In this document: piece after piece, positions 27,193-36,310 of the stretch
How the letters are laid out: every line of letters starts with the position of its first letter
Numbering within the stretch: the stretch's first letter is position 1
Source: CAISCU01 sp051861545
GTDB lineage: Bacteria; Bacteroidota; Bacteroidia; UKL13-3
Assembly: GCA_051861545.1 (NCBI GenBank)
Contig: JBIMKP010000019.1
Coordinates: 14,641 to 78,640, forward strand
Reading direction: 5' to 3'
DNA length: 64,000 nucleotides
Notes under the pieces: generated by a model
Seen by the model: only the letters and a program-made list of their open reading frames with translations
Told to the model about the DNA's origin: nothing
The model's database searches: none
Made by a program: the position numbers and the translations under genes

Positions 27193-27450
27193 ATGACTTT
27201 ATTAAACATCATCTTACAAGCAGTTGCAGATCCAGGTTTTGCTAAAATGGGTGCAGGTATCGGAGCAGGTTTAGCTGCAATCGGTGCAGGTATGGGTATC
27301 GGACGTATCGGCGGAAGCGCCCTTGAGTCTATCGCTCGTCAACCAGAAGTATCAGGAGATATTCGTGCAAACATGATCGTAGCTGCTGCTCTGATTGAAG
27401 GTGCTGCCTTCTTCGGTATCGTAGTTTGTCTTTTGATCGTATTGCTGTAA
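27193..27450 (+). CDS. atpE: ATP synthase F0 subunit c
   Basis: 85 residues in two helices. The Gly-rich first helix (GAGIGAGLAAIGAGMGIGRI) and the polar loop ARQPE are typical. The ion-carrying carboxylate is E69 (ALIEGAAFF). The Ser/Thr next to the carboxylate that marks sodium-binding rings is absent (Gly-Ala instead), which favours protons. It is followed by a 95-bp gap with a strong hairpin before atpF, the only large gap inside the operon. Confidence 0.95.
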   Translation: MTLLNIILQAVADPGFAKMGAGIGAGLAAIGAGMGIGRIGGSALESIARQPEVSGDIRANMIVAAALIEGAAFFGIVVCLLIVLL

Positions 27451-27465
27451 TACTAATAAGATTAA

Positions 27466-27498
27466 GAAACACGGTATACAATAGTGTACCGTGCTTTC
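27466..27498 (+). promoter_or_regulatory. Intercistronic hairpin between atpE and atpF
   Basis: CACGGTATAC (27470-27479) pairs with GTGTACCGTG (27484-27493) with one G-U pair and loop AATA. After one bulged base the stem continues with GAAA/TTTC. No T-run follows, so it is unlikely to be a full terminator. The position directly after atpE suits a processing or mRNA-stability element that raises subunit c output relative to the others. Confidence 0.5.
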
Positions 27499-27545
27499 TG
27501 ATTACTAGTACAGCTTTAAATCAAAAACAATAAAATTAAAAGAAC

Positions 27546-28040
27546 ATGGAATTAGTAAAACCAGGTTTAGGATTGATATTTTGGATGACACTTACCTTTA
27601 GTTTGGTATTGTTTATCCTTTCCAAATTTGCATGGAAACCAATCCTTAATTCAATCAGGGAAAGAGAAGACTCTATTAACAATGCCCTGAACGCAGCAGA
27701 AGATGCTCGCAAACAAATGGATGCTTTGAAAAGTGACAATGAAAAATTGTTACAACAAGCCCGTTTAGAGCGAGATGTTATGCTCAAAGAAGCAAAAGAA
27801 ATGAAAGAAGAAATCATTTCTACAGCAAAAAAATCGGCAGACGATGAGGCTCGCCGTATTGTTGCATCTGCAAACGAATCAATCGAATCTGCGAAACTAA
27901 AAGCATTGAATGAATTGAAAACTCAGGTTGCTGAGTTATCTGTTGATTTAGCTGAAAAAGTATTACGTAGAAAAATGAATGATCGTGCAGAGCAAGAAGC
28001 TTTTGTAAACGAAAATCTGAAATCAATTACATTGAACTAA
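27546..28040 (+). CDS. atpF: ATP synthase F0 subunit b
   Basis: 164 residues: one N-terminal membrane helix (about 8-28, LIFWMTLTFSLVLFILSKFA), then a long charged amphipathic helix (WKPILNSIREREDSI onward) that forms the peripheral stalk dimer holding F1 to F0. Length and architecture are standard. It is followed by atpH after 1 bp. Confidence 0.94.
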   Translation: MELVKPGLGLIFWMTLTFSLVLFILSKFAWKPILNSIREREDSINNALNAAEDARKQMDALKSDNEKLLQQARLERDVMLKEAKEMKEEIISTAKKSADDEARRIVASANESIESAKLKALNELKTQVAELSVDLAEKVLRRKMNDRAEQEAFVNENLKSITLN

Positions 28041-28041
28041 G

Positions 28042-28593
28042 ATGTCTGAAACCAGGGTATCCAACCGTTATGCAAAGTCACTAATTGACTTATCAAAAGA
28101 AAGAAATTCTATTGATAAGGTTTTTGGTGATATACAGGCATTTAAATCTGCATTAGATGCAAATCTTTCTCTTTTCAATTTAATGAAAAGCCCAATTATC
28201 GATGGGGATAAGAAAAATAAAATCATCAGTCAGATATTTTCAGCCTCCTTTGATACGCTAACGATAACGTTTTTCGAAACGATTATCAGGAAAAAGAGGG
28301 AGTATTATTTGTATGATATCGCCCAAGCGTTCATTGGCCAATATTATGCAATGAATCAAATTACTACTGCAAAAGTAACTACAGCTCAAGAATTGACTGA
28401 AGCCAACACGCAGGAAATAAAAAGCCTTATTGAAAAAGGAACAGGTAAAACTGTTATTTTAGATAGCAAGGTTGATCCGAGCCTGATCGGAGGATTAGTT
28501 GTGCAGATTGAAGATAAACTTTATGATGCCAGCATTTCTGGAAAACTCAGGAAAGCAAAACAGGAATTATTAAATACGTACATTTCAAAATAA
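28042..28593 (+). CDS. atpH: ATP synthase F1 subunit delta
   Basis: 183 residues, standard length. The N-terminus SNRYAKSLIDLSKE and the C-terminal GGLVVQIEDKLYDASISGKL are the recognisable OSCP/delta signatures. The protein links the peripheral stalk to the top of the alpha3beta3 head. It sits between atpF (1 bp) and atpA (10 bp). Confidence 0.94.
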   Translation: MSETRVSNRYAKSLIDLSKERNSIDKVFGDIQAFKSALDANLSLFNLMKSPIIDGDKKNKIISQIFSASFDTLTITFFETIIRKKREYYLYDIAQAFIGQYYAMNQITTAKVTTAQELTEANTQEIKSLIEKGTGKTVILDSKVDPSLIGGLVVQIEDKLYDASISGKLRKAKQELLNTYISK

Positions 28594-28603
28594 CAATGTC
28601 ATT

Positions 28604-30184
28604 ATGGTAGAGATTAGACCAGACGAGGTATCAGCCATCATACGCGAGCAGCTCAGTAATTTTAAATCTGATGCAGAACTCGAAGAAGTAGGTACAGTGC
28701 TTCAGGTGGGCGATGGTATCGCGCGCATCTATGGATTAACCAAAGTACAATCAGGTGAATTAATTCAATTTGCTAACGGTGTTGAAGGGATCGTTTTGAA
28801 CCTTGAAGAAGACAACGTTGGAGCTGTATTATTAGGTTCTTCTGAAGAAATTAAAGAAGGTGATACCGTAAAACGTACTGGCCGTATCGCATCTATTAAA
28901 GTAGGTGAAGGTATGACTGGTCGCGTAATCAATACTTTAGGTCGCCCAATTGATGGAAAAGGACCAATAGCTGGTGATTTATATGAAATGCCACTTGAGC
29001 GTAAAGCACCAGGTGTAATTTTCCGTGAACCAGTTAAAGAACCATTACAAACAGGTATCAAAGCTATCGATGCAATGATTCCAGTTGGTCGTGGTCAACG
29101 TGAGTTGGTTATTGGTGACCGTCAGACAGGTAAAACTGCTGTATGTATCGATACCATCATCAACCAAAAAGAATTCTACGAAGCAGGTCAACCTGTATAT
29201 TGTATTTATGTTGCTTGTGGACAAAAAGCATCTACTATTGCTCAGGTTGTAAAAACTCTTGAAGAGCGCGGTGCAATGCCTTACACAATCATCGTAGCTG
29301 CAACATCTTCAGATCCAGCTCCAATGCAATTCTTTGCTCCAATGGCTGGTGCTGCAATCGGTGAATTCTTCCGTGATACAGGTCGTCCTGCTTTGGTAAT
29401 TTATGATGATTTATCAAAACAAGCGGTTGCTTATCGTGAAGTATCATTGTTATTGCGTCGTCCTCCAGGCCGTGAGGCTTATCCTGGTGACGTATTCTAC
29501 TTACATAGTCGTTTATTAGAAAGAGCTGCTAAAATCAACTCAACTGATGCGATTGCAAAAGATATGAATGACCTTCCTGATTCAATCAAACATTTGGTTA
29601 AAGGTGGTGGTTCATTAACTGCTCTTCCAATTATTGAAACTCAAGCAGGTGACGTTTCTGCTTATATTCCAACCAACGTAATTTCAATTACCGATGGTCA
29701 GATATTCTTAGAAGCAAACTTGTTTAACTCTGGTATTCGTCCGGCGATTAACGTAGGTATCTCGGTATCTCGTGTGGGTGGTAACGCTCAAATCAAATCG
29801 ATGAAAAAAGTTGCTGGTACTTTGAAATTAGACCAAGCTCAATACCGTGAATTAGAGGCTTTCTCAAAATTTGGTTCTGATTTAGATCCTGCTACAAAAG
29901 CTGTACTTTCAAAAGGTGCTCGTAACGTAGAAATTTTGAAACAAGGTCAGTTCGCACCTTTACGTGTAGAACAACAAATTGCTATCATCTATTTAGGAAC
30001 AAAAGGTTTATTATCGAACGTGCCATTAAATAAAGTACGTGAGTTCGAATCTGAATTCCACCAATACATGGAAAGCAAACACAAAGACACTTTAAATGAA
30101 TTGAAAAAAGGTAATTTCAATGATGATATTACCAAAGTAATCGAAAGTGTTGGAAAAGAACTTTCAGCAAAGTATAACGCTTAA
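28604..30184 (+). CDS. atpA: ATP synthase F1 subunit alpha
   Basis: 526 residues, standard length. The N-terminal beta-barrel is followed by the nucleotide-binding domain with P-loop G171DRQTGKT178 and the alpha-subunit signature PAINVGISVSRVGGNAQ. It is the non-catalytic nucleotide-binding subunit of F1. Codon use is more biased than in neighbouring genes, as expected for high expression. Confidence 0.97.
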   Translation: MVEIRPDEVSAIIREQLSNFKSDAELEEVGTVLQVGDGIARIYGLTKVQSGELIQFANGVEGIVLNLEEDNVGAVLLGSSEEIKEGDTVKRTGRIASIKVGEGMTGRVINTLGRPIDGKGPIAGDLYEMPLERKAPGVIFREPVKEPLQTGIKAIDAMIPVGRGQRELVIGDRQTGKTAVCIDTIINQKEFYEAGQPVYCIYVACGQKASTIAQVVKTLEERGAMPYTIIVAATSSDPAPMQFFAPMAGAAIGEFFRDTGRPALVIYDDLSKQAVAYREVSLLLRRPPGREAYPGDVFYLHSRLLERAAKINSTDAIAKDMNDLPDSIKHLVKGGGSLTALPIIETQAGDVSAYIPTNVISITDGQIFLEANLFNSGIRPAINVGISVSRVGGNAQIKSMKKVAGTLKLDQAQYRELEAFSKFGSDLDPATKAVLSKGARNVEILKQGQFAPLRVEQQIAIIYLGTKGLLSNVPLNKVREFESEFHQYMESKHKDTLNELKKGNFNDDITKVIESVGKELSAKYNA

Positions 30185-30196
30185 TTCTAAGAAACC

Positions 30197-31066
30197 TTGG
30201 CTAACTTAAAAGAAGTCCGCATCAGAATCGCATCTGTTAACTCAACTCAACAGATAACCAAAGCTATGAAGCTGGTTTCTGCTACAAAGTTGAGAAGAGC
30301 TCAAAATGCTATCATTCAAATGAGACCTTATTCTCAAAAACTGAATGGCATTTTGTCGAACTTGAGCGATTCCATTGATGTCGATTCATTAAAAGTATAT
30401 TTCAACCAAAAAGAAGTAAAAAATACTTTATTAGTAGTTATTACTTCAGATAGAGGTTTGTGTGGTTCATTCAACGCAAACGTTATCAAACAAGCTAATG
30501 CTTTAATAAAAGAGCAATATGCTGGTAAAAATATCACTATCCTTCCTATAGGAAAAAAAGCTTTTGAATTCTACGGTAAACAAGGTTATCAAATGATTAC
30601 TGATTTTAAAGATACTTTCTTGCAATTAAATGCAGAAAATAGCTTTGCAATTGGTGAGTTTATCCTACAACAATTCAAAAGCGGAAAATTTGATAAGGTT
30701 GAAATTATTTACAACCAATTCAAAAATGCTGCTACTCAGATTTTAACTGCTGAACCTTTCTTACCTATTGTTAAACAAGCTGGTACTGGTTCAGTTCAAT
30801 CTAAAAATGATTATATTTTTGAACCTTCTAAGGAAGAAATTTTGGAAGAATTAATTCCAAGAATCCTTAAAACTCAATTATACAAAGCATTATTAGATTC
30901 TCAAGCTTCTGAGCATGGTGCACGAATGGTTGCTATGGATAAAGCAACTGAAAACGCCGGAGATATCATTAAAGGCTTAAAATTAGAATACAATAGAGCT
31001 CGTCAGGCTGCTATTACCAAAGAAATCTCTGAAATCGTTGGTGGAGCTGCTGCACTAAGTAGCTAA
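30197..31066 (+). CDS. atpG: ATP synthase F1 subunit gamma
   Basis: 289 residues. The N-terminus (ANLKEVRIRIASVNSTQQIT) and the C-terminal MDKATENAGDIIKGLKLEYN are the coiled-coil shaft of gamma, and ITSDRGLCGSFN is the conserved middle motif. The start must be TTG at 30197: the family's first residues begin right there and there is no ATG upstream. A terminator follows 16 bp downstream, so the operon ends without atpD or atpC. Confidence 0.95.
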   Translation: MANLKEVRIRIASVNSTQQITKAMKLVSATKLRRAQNAIIQMRPYSQKLNGILSNLSDSIDVDSLKVYFNQKEVKNTLLVVITSDRGLCGSFNANVIKQANALIKEQYAGKNITILPIGKKAFEFYGKQGYQMITDFKDTFLQLNAENSFAIGEFILQQFKSGKFDKVEIIYNQFKNAATQILTAEPFLPIVKQAGTGSVQSKNDYIFEPSKEEILEELIPRILKTQLYKALLDSQASEHGARMVAMDKATENAGDIIKGLKLEYNRARQAAITKEISEIVGGAAALSS

Positions 31067-31081
31067 AATAATTCTCAATCT

Positions 31082-31121
31082 AAAAAAATCCCTGTCTACT
31101 AGTTAGATGGGGATTTTTTTT
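31082..31121 (+). terminator. Intrinsic terminator of the ATP synthase operon
   Basis: The stem 31088-31098 pairs with 31104-31114 (ATCCC core with G-U pairs, loop of five). It is preceded by seven A and followed by a run of eight T. It closes the atpB-G operon directly after atpG. Confidence 0.8.
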
Positions 31122-31226
31122 GCTCGAATACCAAAATATTTTATTTTGAAACTGGGGGTAAACATAATCATGCCTGTCTTAACTCAATAAGAATAAAATG
31201 ATTGTTTATGTTTGCCGGATTCAACC

Positions 31227-31802
31227 ATGATCATTCATTCTGATTCTTACTCCTGGACTGATATAAAAAATGGCAGCGAGCCGGCGTTTGAGCATTTCTT
31301 CAAACTCCACTACCAAGAGCTTTGCCGTTTTGCATACAGTTTTGTTGGAGATAAAGATGAAGCAGAAGAAATGGTACAACAAGTTTTTTTTAACCTTTGG
31401 GCGAAGCGTGAAGTTATGCAACTCAGCTCCTCCCTCCGCTCCTATTTATTTGGCGCTGTAAGAAATACAAGCCTCAATAGAATTGAACATGCTCAAGTAA
31501 AAATGAAGCATGAAGCGAGTTATTCGGGTGAACATTTAAGTTCATCCAATCTTTCTGCAGAACGAATTTTAAGCAAAGAACTGGATACCTTAATTAAGGA
31601 AAGTATTGAAGCACTTCCTGACCAATGTAGATTGGTTTTTGGTATGAGCCGATTTGAAAACTTAAAATACTCAGAAATTGCTAAACAATTAGGAATCTCT
31701 GTAAAAACAGTAGAAAAACACATGGGTAGAGCCTTAAAAGAACTTAGAGAAAAGCTTAAGGACTATTTAGAACTGATTATACTCTTACTACTAATCAATT
31801 AA
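31227..31802 (+). CDS. ECF-type RNA polymerase sigma factor (FecI-like)
   Basis: 191 residues from ATG 31227 (a TTG lies 15 bases upstream). The sigma-2 region has YQELCRFAYSFVGDKDEAEE and VQQVFFNLWAKRE. The sigma-4 region has LPDQCRLVFGMSRFENLKYS and EIAKQLGISVKTVEKHMGRA. This is the Bacteroidota ECF pattern. Its activity should be held by the FecR-like protein encoded 2 bp downstream and released by an envelope signal. Confidence 0.92.
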   Translation: MIIHSDSYSWTDIKNGSEPAFEHFFKLHYQELCRFAYSFVGDKDEAEEMVQQVFFNLWAKREVMQLSSSLRSYLFGAVRNTSLNRIEHAQVKMKHEASYSGEHLSSSNLSAERILSKELDTLIKESIEALPDQCRLVFGMSRFENLKYSEIAKQLGISVKTVEKHMGRALKELREKLKDYLELIILLLLIN

Positions 31803-31804
31803 TA

Positions 31805-32773
31805 ATGAATAAAGAAGAACAAGACATATTAATTGCAAAAGTAATTTGTGGTGAAGCAAGTTTGGAAGAATTAAATCAATTTAACAAATTATTAGCTTCT
31901 GACTCTAACTTAAAAAATGAGTTTGAAAAAAGCAAAATTGCGCTTAACAAATTTAAGGAAATACCTGAATTTGATACGGAGGCAGCTTGGTTAAAAATGA
32001 AGAGCCAAATTTCAAAAAAACCAGGAAAAAAGTTTCAGCTTAATCCATTAATTAGAACCATTGCGGCAAGTTTAATCATTGTTGGTATTGGAAGTTTACT
32101 TTTGGTTAAAATCAAACAAAGCCAAAATAAAATAACTGTTGCAACTCAAAATCAAACAACAAAAGAAAAACTGCCAGATGGAAGCCAAATTAGTTTAAAT
32201 GAAGCTTCAAGTATTGAATATGACTTCTCTAAGAAAGAAAACAGAACTATTAAGTTAAAAGGTGAGGCCTTCTTTGAAGTAGTTCATGACGAGAATAAAC
32301 CTTTTATTGTAGAAGTTGATGACTTAACAATAACAGACATTGGAACATCATTTTTAGTAAGTGAAAATGAAAAACTTAATGAGGTAACTGTAAGTGTTGA
32401 AGAAGGAATAGTTTTATTAGAACAAAACAAAACAAAAATGGAGCTAATTGCTGGTGAAAAAGCAATTTATAATGCAGAAACAGGTAAAATAGATAAACTA
32501 AAAATCAATCATAAAATACGACCTCTTTATGCATCGAAAATTTTAAAATTCAACAGAACTCCATTGATAGATGCCATTGAAGACATCAATTCAATTTATG
32601 GAACCAATATTATAATTAGTACCAAACAAATCCAATCTTGCGAAATAACTGCCAGTTTTACCGATGAAAATCCGGACATCGTATTACAAGTTATTTGCGA
32701 AACCCTTCATTTAGATATGAAAAAGAACAACACTCAGATTATTCTTAGTGGAATTGGATGTAATCAACCTTAG
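31805..32773 (+). CDS. FecR-family anti-sigma factor
   Basis: 322 residues. The cytoplasmic N-terminus (about 1-78) would bind the sigma factor. One transmembrane helix (about 80-102, IAASLIIVGIGSLLLVKI) is followed by a periplasmic FecR domain (EKLPDGSQISLNEASSIEYD, TIKLKGEAFFEVVHDENKPF). A C-terminal DUF4974-like domain (LKFNRTPLIDAIEDINSIYG) ends the protein. It forms a tight unit with the sigma gene (2 bp) and the STN protein downstream (5 bp). Confidence 0.9.
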   Translation: MNKEEQDILIAKVICGEASLEELNQFNKLLASDSNLKNEFEKSKIALNKFKEIPEFDTEAAWLKMKSQISKKPGKKFQLNPLIRTIAASLIIVGIGSLLLVKIKQSQNKITVATQNQTTKEKLPDGSQISLNEASSIEYDFSKKENRTIKLKGEAFFEVVHDENKPFIVEVDDLTITDIGTSFLVSENEKLNEVTVSVEEGIVLLEQNKTKMELIAGEKAIYNAETGKIDKLKINHKIRPLYASKILKFNRTPLIDAIEDINSIYGTNIIISTKQIQSCEITASFTDENPDIVLQVICETLHLDMKKNNTQIILSGIGCNQP

Positions 32774-32778
32774 TAAAA

Positions 32779-34800
32779 ATGAAAACAAAAAATTTAATTA
32801 TCTGCATATTAATCATATGCTCCGGAATAATTCGCGCCCAAAGCATCAAACCATTTCTTGAAAAAGAAGTAAGCTTAAATCTCACAAATGAAAAAACTGC
32901 AATAGTCCTTGAAAAATTAGAACAAGCTGGTGGATTTCATTTTTCATACCCTTCAAACTTGATAAACTCAACTAAAGAAATTTCAATTCAAGTTAAAAAT
33001 AAAACAATAAGAGAATGTCTATTGATAATTTTTAAAAAGGAAATCGATTTTAAACAAAAAGGAAACTATATCATTTTACAAAAAGCCAAAGAAGCTAAGG
33101 CTGATAAGGTAATTATTAAAGGCTATGTAAGTGATTCACAAAATGGAAAAAAAATTGCAAGAGCTTCAGTTTACGACAAACAAACTCTGGCATCAACAAC
33201 AAGTAATGATTACGGCTATTATGAGATTGAAATTCCAGGAAACAAAACGTCAGAAATTACCGTAAACAAGGAATCATACCAAGACACGCTAATAAAACTA
33301 AACAACTTAGATGATATACAAAATCTGAGTATTAAGCCTACAGATTCTTTATTGTACAATTCTGATTCAGCCAAATTAAATAGAGCTATAATTGAAGTAA
33401 AACAGCTTGGAAAAGACATATGGTTAGAAACAAAATCATTGATTCACTCTATCAATATTAAAGATACGCTATTTAGAAAAAGTCAGGTTAGCTTTTTACC
33501 ATTTATCGGAACAAATGGAGCACTTTCTGCTAATGTTGTAAATGATGTTTCTTTTAATATTCTTGGAGGTATTTCTAAAGGAGTAAATGCGACAGAAATT
33601 GGGTCTATTTTGAACCTAGTTAATGGAAATGTTAAAGGTGTGCAAATATGTGGTATAAGTAATTTAGTAAACGGCAATGTAACAGGGCTTCAAATAGCTG
33701 GAATTAATAATACCAATAGAGGTCTAACTAAAGGAATACAAATTGCAGGTATTACCAATTTGAACTTGGATACAATGACAGGAATTCAATTTGCCGGTAT
33801 AAATAATATCAACTTAAAACATACGGAAGGAACTCAATTTGCTGGAATATTTAATATAAATAAAATACATACAAAAGGACCAGAATTCGCTGGTTTATTT
33901 AATGTAAGTGAAATCTATCAAGGTAAATTAAGAATGGCAGGATTATTCAACTTTTCAAGAAAAGAAAGTGTATCAAATGATTTTGCAGGATTGTTTAATA
34001 TCAATGAAAGTTCGAAAGGAAAAGTAATAGCTGCTGGAATATTTAATGTCACTAAAGACAGCAACAGTGCTATATGTTTAGCAGGATTATTTAATACGAC
34101 TCAAATTTATAATGGGCATTTTAGAGCAGCAGGATTATTTAATAATGGTGAAACAAATTTTAGATCAACTGATTTAGCCGGATTATTTAATGTAAACAAA
34201 AGGGTTAATAAAGGAATTCAAATTGCAGGACTGGCAAACATTTGCAAAGAAAATGATGGCATTCAGATTGCGCCATTTAACTTCTGCAAAGATTCATATG
34301 GCATTCCTATTGGCGTTTTAAGTTTTGTTAGAAATGGTGTTCATCAAATAGAATATTCAAGAAATGAAAACCAAATGAATGAAATCAGGCTAAGAACGGG
34401 TGTAAAGAAATTTACAAATGAACTAATAGCAGGATTCGAAAACTTTAATACCCAGCAACAAAAATGGTATGTTGGTTATGGTATTAGCAGCAGTTATAGG
34501 ATAAGCAATAAATTTAATTTTGAAACAGGCATATCAACTTACCAGATAAACAATAAGGATTGGAATACCCATGTTTCATTGCTGAACAAGTTAAACCTAG
34601 CAATTGAGTTAAGACCAGCAAGCAGCTTAGGAATATTTATAGGACCAACAATGAACCTATTTGTATTGAATGATAATTCACTGCAATATGAAGCCTTAAA
34701 AAGTTTAGTGCCAACAAAAACTTGGATAAACAATGAGAACAACAAAGGTGTTCATGTTATTGGCTGGTTTGGCTGGCGCGCAGGTATCAGATTATTTTAA
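32779..34800 (+). CDS. STN-domain protein with LA_2272-type surface repeats
   Basis: 673 residues. The signal peptide ends near residue 21 (RAQ). An STN domain follows (about 30-108), as in FecA-like transducers, then a CarboxypepD_reg-like domain (about 112-185). Residues about 270-520 hold at least 13 copies of a repeat of about 21 residues built around (A/C)-G-(I/L)-x-N, as in GVQICGISN, GLQIAGINN, EFAGLFN. The end (about 540-673) looks like barrel strands. No TonB plug or full receptor barrel is present. It stands where a FecA/SusC receptor usually follows FecI-FecR, and may act as the signal partner. Confidence 0.75.
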   Translation: MKTKNLIICILIICSGIIRAQSIKPFLEKEVSLNLTNEKTAIVLEKLEQAGGFHFSYPSNLINSTKEISIQVKNKTIRECLLIIFKKEIDFKQKGNYIILQKAKEAKADKVIIKGYVSDSQNGKKIARASVYDKQTLASTTSNDYGYYEIEIPGNKTSEITVNKESYQDTLIKLNNLDDIQNLSIKPTDSLLYNSDSAKLNRAIIEVKQLGKDIWLETKSLIHSINIKDTLFRKSQVSFLPFIGTNGALSANVVNDVSFNILGGISKGVNATEIGSILNLVNGNVKGVQICGISNLVNGNVTGLQIAGINNTNRGLTKGIQIAGITNLNLDTMTGIQFAGINNINLKHTEGTQFAGIFNINKIHTKGPEFAGLFNVSEIYQGKLRMAGLFNFSRKESVSNDFAGLFNINESSKGKVIAAGIFNVTKDSNSAICLAGLFNTTQIYNGHFRAAGLFNNGETNFRSTDLAGLFNVNKRVNKGIQIAGLANICKENDGIQIAPFNFCKDSYGIPIGVLSFVRNGVHQIEYSRNENQMNEIRLRTGVKKFTNELIAGFENFNTQQQKWYVGYGISSSYRISNKFNFETGISTYQINNKDWNTHVSLLNKLNLAIELRPASSLGIFIGPTMNLFVLNDNSLQYEALKSLVPTKTWINNENNKGVHVIGWFGWRAGIRLF

Positions 34801-34874
34801 ATTGAAAAATCAAACTAAAATTGGTTTATGATAAAATAAAACAACTAATTTGAAATAAAATTAGTTTGAAAGTT

Positions 34875-35222
34875 ATGCCTTTAGATATCAGTATTAGTTC
34901 AGAAGTGATTCTAAGTCTTGAAAATTTCATTGAAGCAATTAGACCGGAAGAAGAAATCAGAAGTCAATTAGACTATTGCTATAAGATAGAAAATCAAAGT
35001 ATTATAATTCTCTCAAAAAGGCCTTTTTTCAAAGATAAAAATAAAATAATTGAATCAAATATTGCTAAAACAACCTATGTCCAAAAGACTAAAAAATGGA
35101 AAATATTTTGGTGGAGAGCTAGCGGAAACTGGGACCCATATACAGCAAAACCATTAGTAAATAGCTTTGATGAATTTATAGACACTGTGGCACAAGATGA
35201 ACATTATTGCTTTTTTGGATAA
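34875..35222 (+). CDS. DUF3024-like small protein
   Basis: 115 residues from ATG 34875. The C-terminal half (KKWKIFWWRASGNWDPY, then a tail ending DEHYCFFG) resembles the DUF3024 family, whose members end in a similar FFG. No signal peptide or membrane segment is seen, so it is probably cytoplasmic. Function unknown. It follows the surface-repeat gene by 74 bp and precedes two small membrane or secreted genes on the same strand. Confidence 0.6.
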   Translation: MPLDISISSEVILSLENFIEAIRPEEEIRSQLDYCYKIENQSIIILSKRPFFKDKNKIIESNIAKTTYVQKTKKWKIFWWRASGNWDPYTAKPLVNSFDEFIDTVAQDEHYCFFG

Positions 35223-35240
35223 TCTTTCTAATTTTATAGA

Positions 35241-35639
35241 ATGCTTACCAAATACCAATCATATTTAGTTATAAGTGCCATTATTGCCATATTGGGCATA
35301 ACTATTTATTCCGCTTTTTGGGGACCTAGTGCTGAGTTAAATTCTGCAATAAAAGATTTAAAAAACGCAAGGGAAGAAATCGCAAAAACTCAACAAAATT
35401 TAGATAGTATTTTATCAAATACACAAATTGTTTTAGATAGAAATGTAGGCTTCAAAAATTATATTCATGCTGTTGATAGTATTGTTAAAGCATCGGATGC
35501 AATTAGCAGAAGCAGAGAAACAAAATACCTTCAATCTTTAAATAAATTAGAAAAAAGCATCACTCATCTAAAGAGTGACTTAGCAAAATTCAATGATAAA
35601 TTACCGGAGCCTGAAAATGGTGAAATGGAATCAAAATAA
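35241..35639 (+). CDS. Membrane-anchored coiled-coil protein, unknown function
   Basis: 132 residues. One N-terminal membrane helix (about 8-27, LVISAIIAILGITIYSAFWG) is followed by a long heptad-like, charged region (about 30-125) predicted to form a coiled coil outside the cytoplasm. Not recognised as a named family. It lies 18 bp after the DUF3024-like gene and 7 bp before the next small gene. Confidence 0.65.
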   Translation: MLTKYQSYLVISAIIAILGITIYSAFWGPSAELNSAIKDLKNAREEIAKTQQNLDSILSNTQIVLDRNVGFKNYIHAVDSIVKASDAISRSRETKYLQSLNKLEKSITHLKSDLAKFNDKLPEPENGEMESK

Positions 35640-35646
35640 ATTTAAA

Positions 35647-36204
35647 ATGAAATTCAAATTCATTATTTTACTTATGATGTTTGGAATTACTATGTCAAGT
35701 ACTGCCCAAACCGGCTCGCAGAAATACTATAGAGACTGCACCAATATTAAAAATTACTATGCTAATAAAGGTGATACAGTAGTATTTAATTGTGACAGCA
35801 TAAGATTATACAATCCACCAACTTTTGCCAACATGCAAAAAGCTTACTCTCGTTTGTATAATACAAGTAATGAATTGATATTAAAAACAGATTCAGCGAG
35901 TTTAATATTTAAAAATTTGTATGAGGAAAAATCAAGAGCTTACGATGTTTTACAACAATCATATTCTCAGTTTAAACAAAATACAGAAAATCATATTTTG
36001 GCAACAGATTCAAACATGTTAGTTATTAAAAACAATACCTTGAATGCAAAAATTCAGTTAGAAAAGGCTGATAGTTTCATTGTTTCAGGCATGCAAAAGA
36101 TTGAAAAATTCAATAACAACCTTTGGAAAATGAAACTAAAATATGCAGGAATTGGATTTTTAGGAGGTTTAATAACAGGTGCTTTTTTAGTTGTTATGTT
36201 TTAA
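35647..36204 (+). CDS. Secreted/membrane coiled-coil protein, unknown function
   Basis: 185 residues from ATG 35647, just after the upstream stop; longer in-frame starts overlap that gene and lack a signal. The signal peptide (MKFKFIILLMMFGITMSSTA) is followed by an exported region with two cysteines and a helical stretch rich in Ser/Asn/Lys. A C-terminal Gly-rich membrane helix (IGFLGGLITGAFLVVMF) ends the protein. Together with the preceding single-helix coiled-coil protein it could form a periplasmic pair. No family is recognised. Confidence 0.6.
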   Translation: MKFKFIILLMMFGITMSSTAQTGSQKYYRDCTNIKNYYANKGDTVVFNCDSIRLYNPPTFANMQKAYSRLYNTSNELILKTDSASLIFKNLYEEKSRAYDVLQQSYSQFKQNTENHILATDSNMLVIKNNTLNAKIQLEKADSFIVSGMQKIEKFNNNLWKMKLKYAGIGFLGGLITGAFLVVMF

Positions 36205-36310
36205 CAGGTAAAATATAACGTTACCAGTAGTAAATTATATAAATCTTTGCTTGTTTGAGAAATATTATCAAAAGGTTTTAGGATAGCAATTTCCCTATTT
36301 TGTAAAAATG

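Noticed and set aside
33580..34260. Regularly spaced repeats of about 63 bp that could suggest a CRISPR-like array
   Set aside because: They are in-frame coding repeats of the LA_2272-type protein; the DNA units are diverged and there are no unique spacers.
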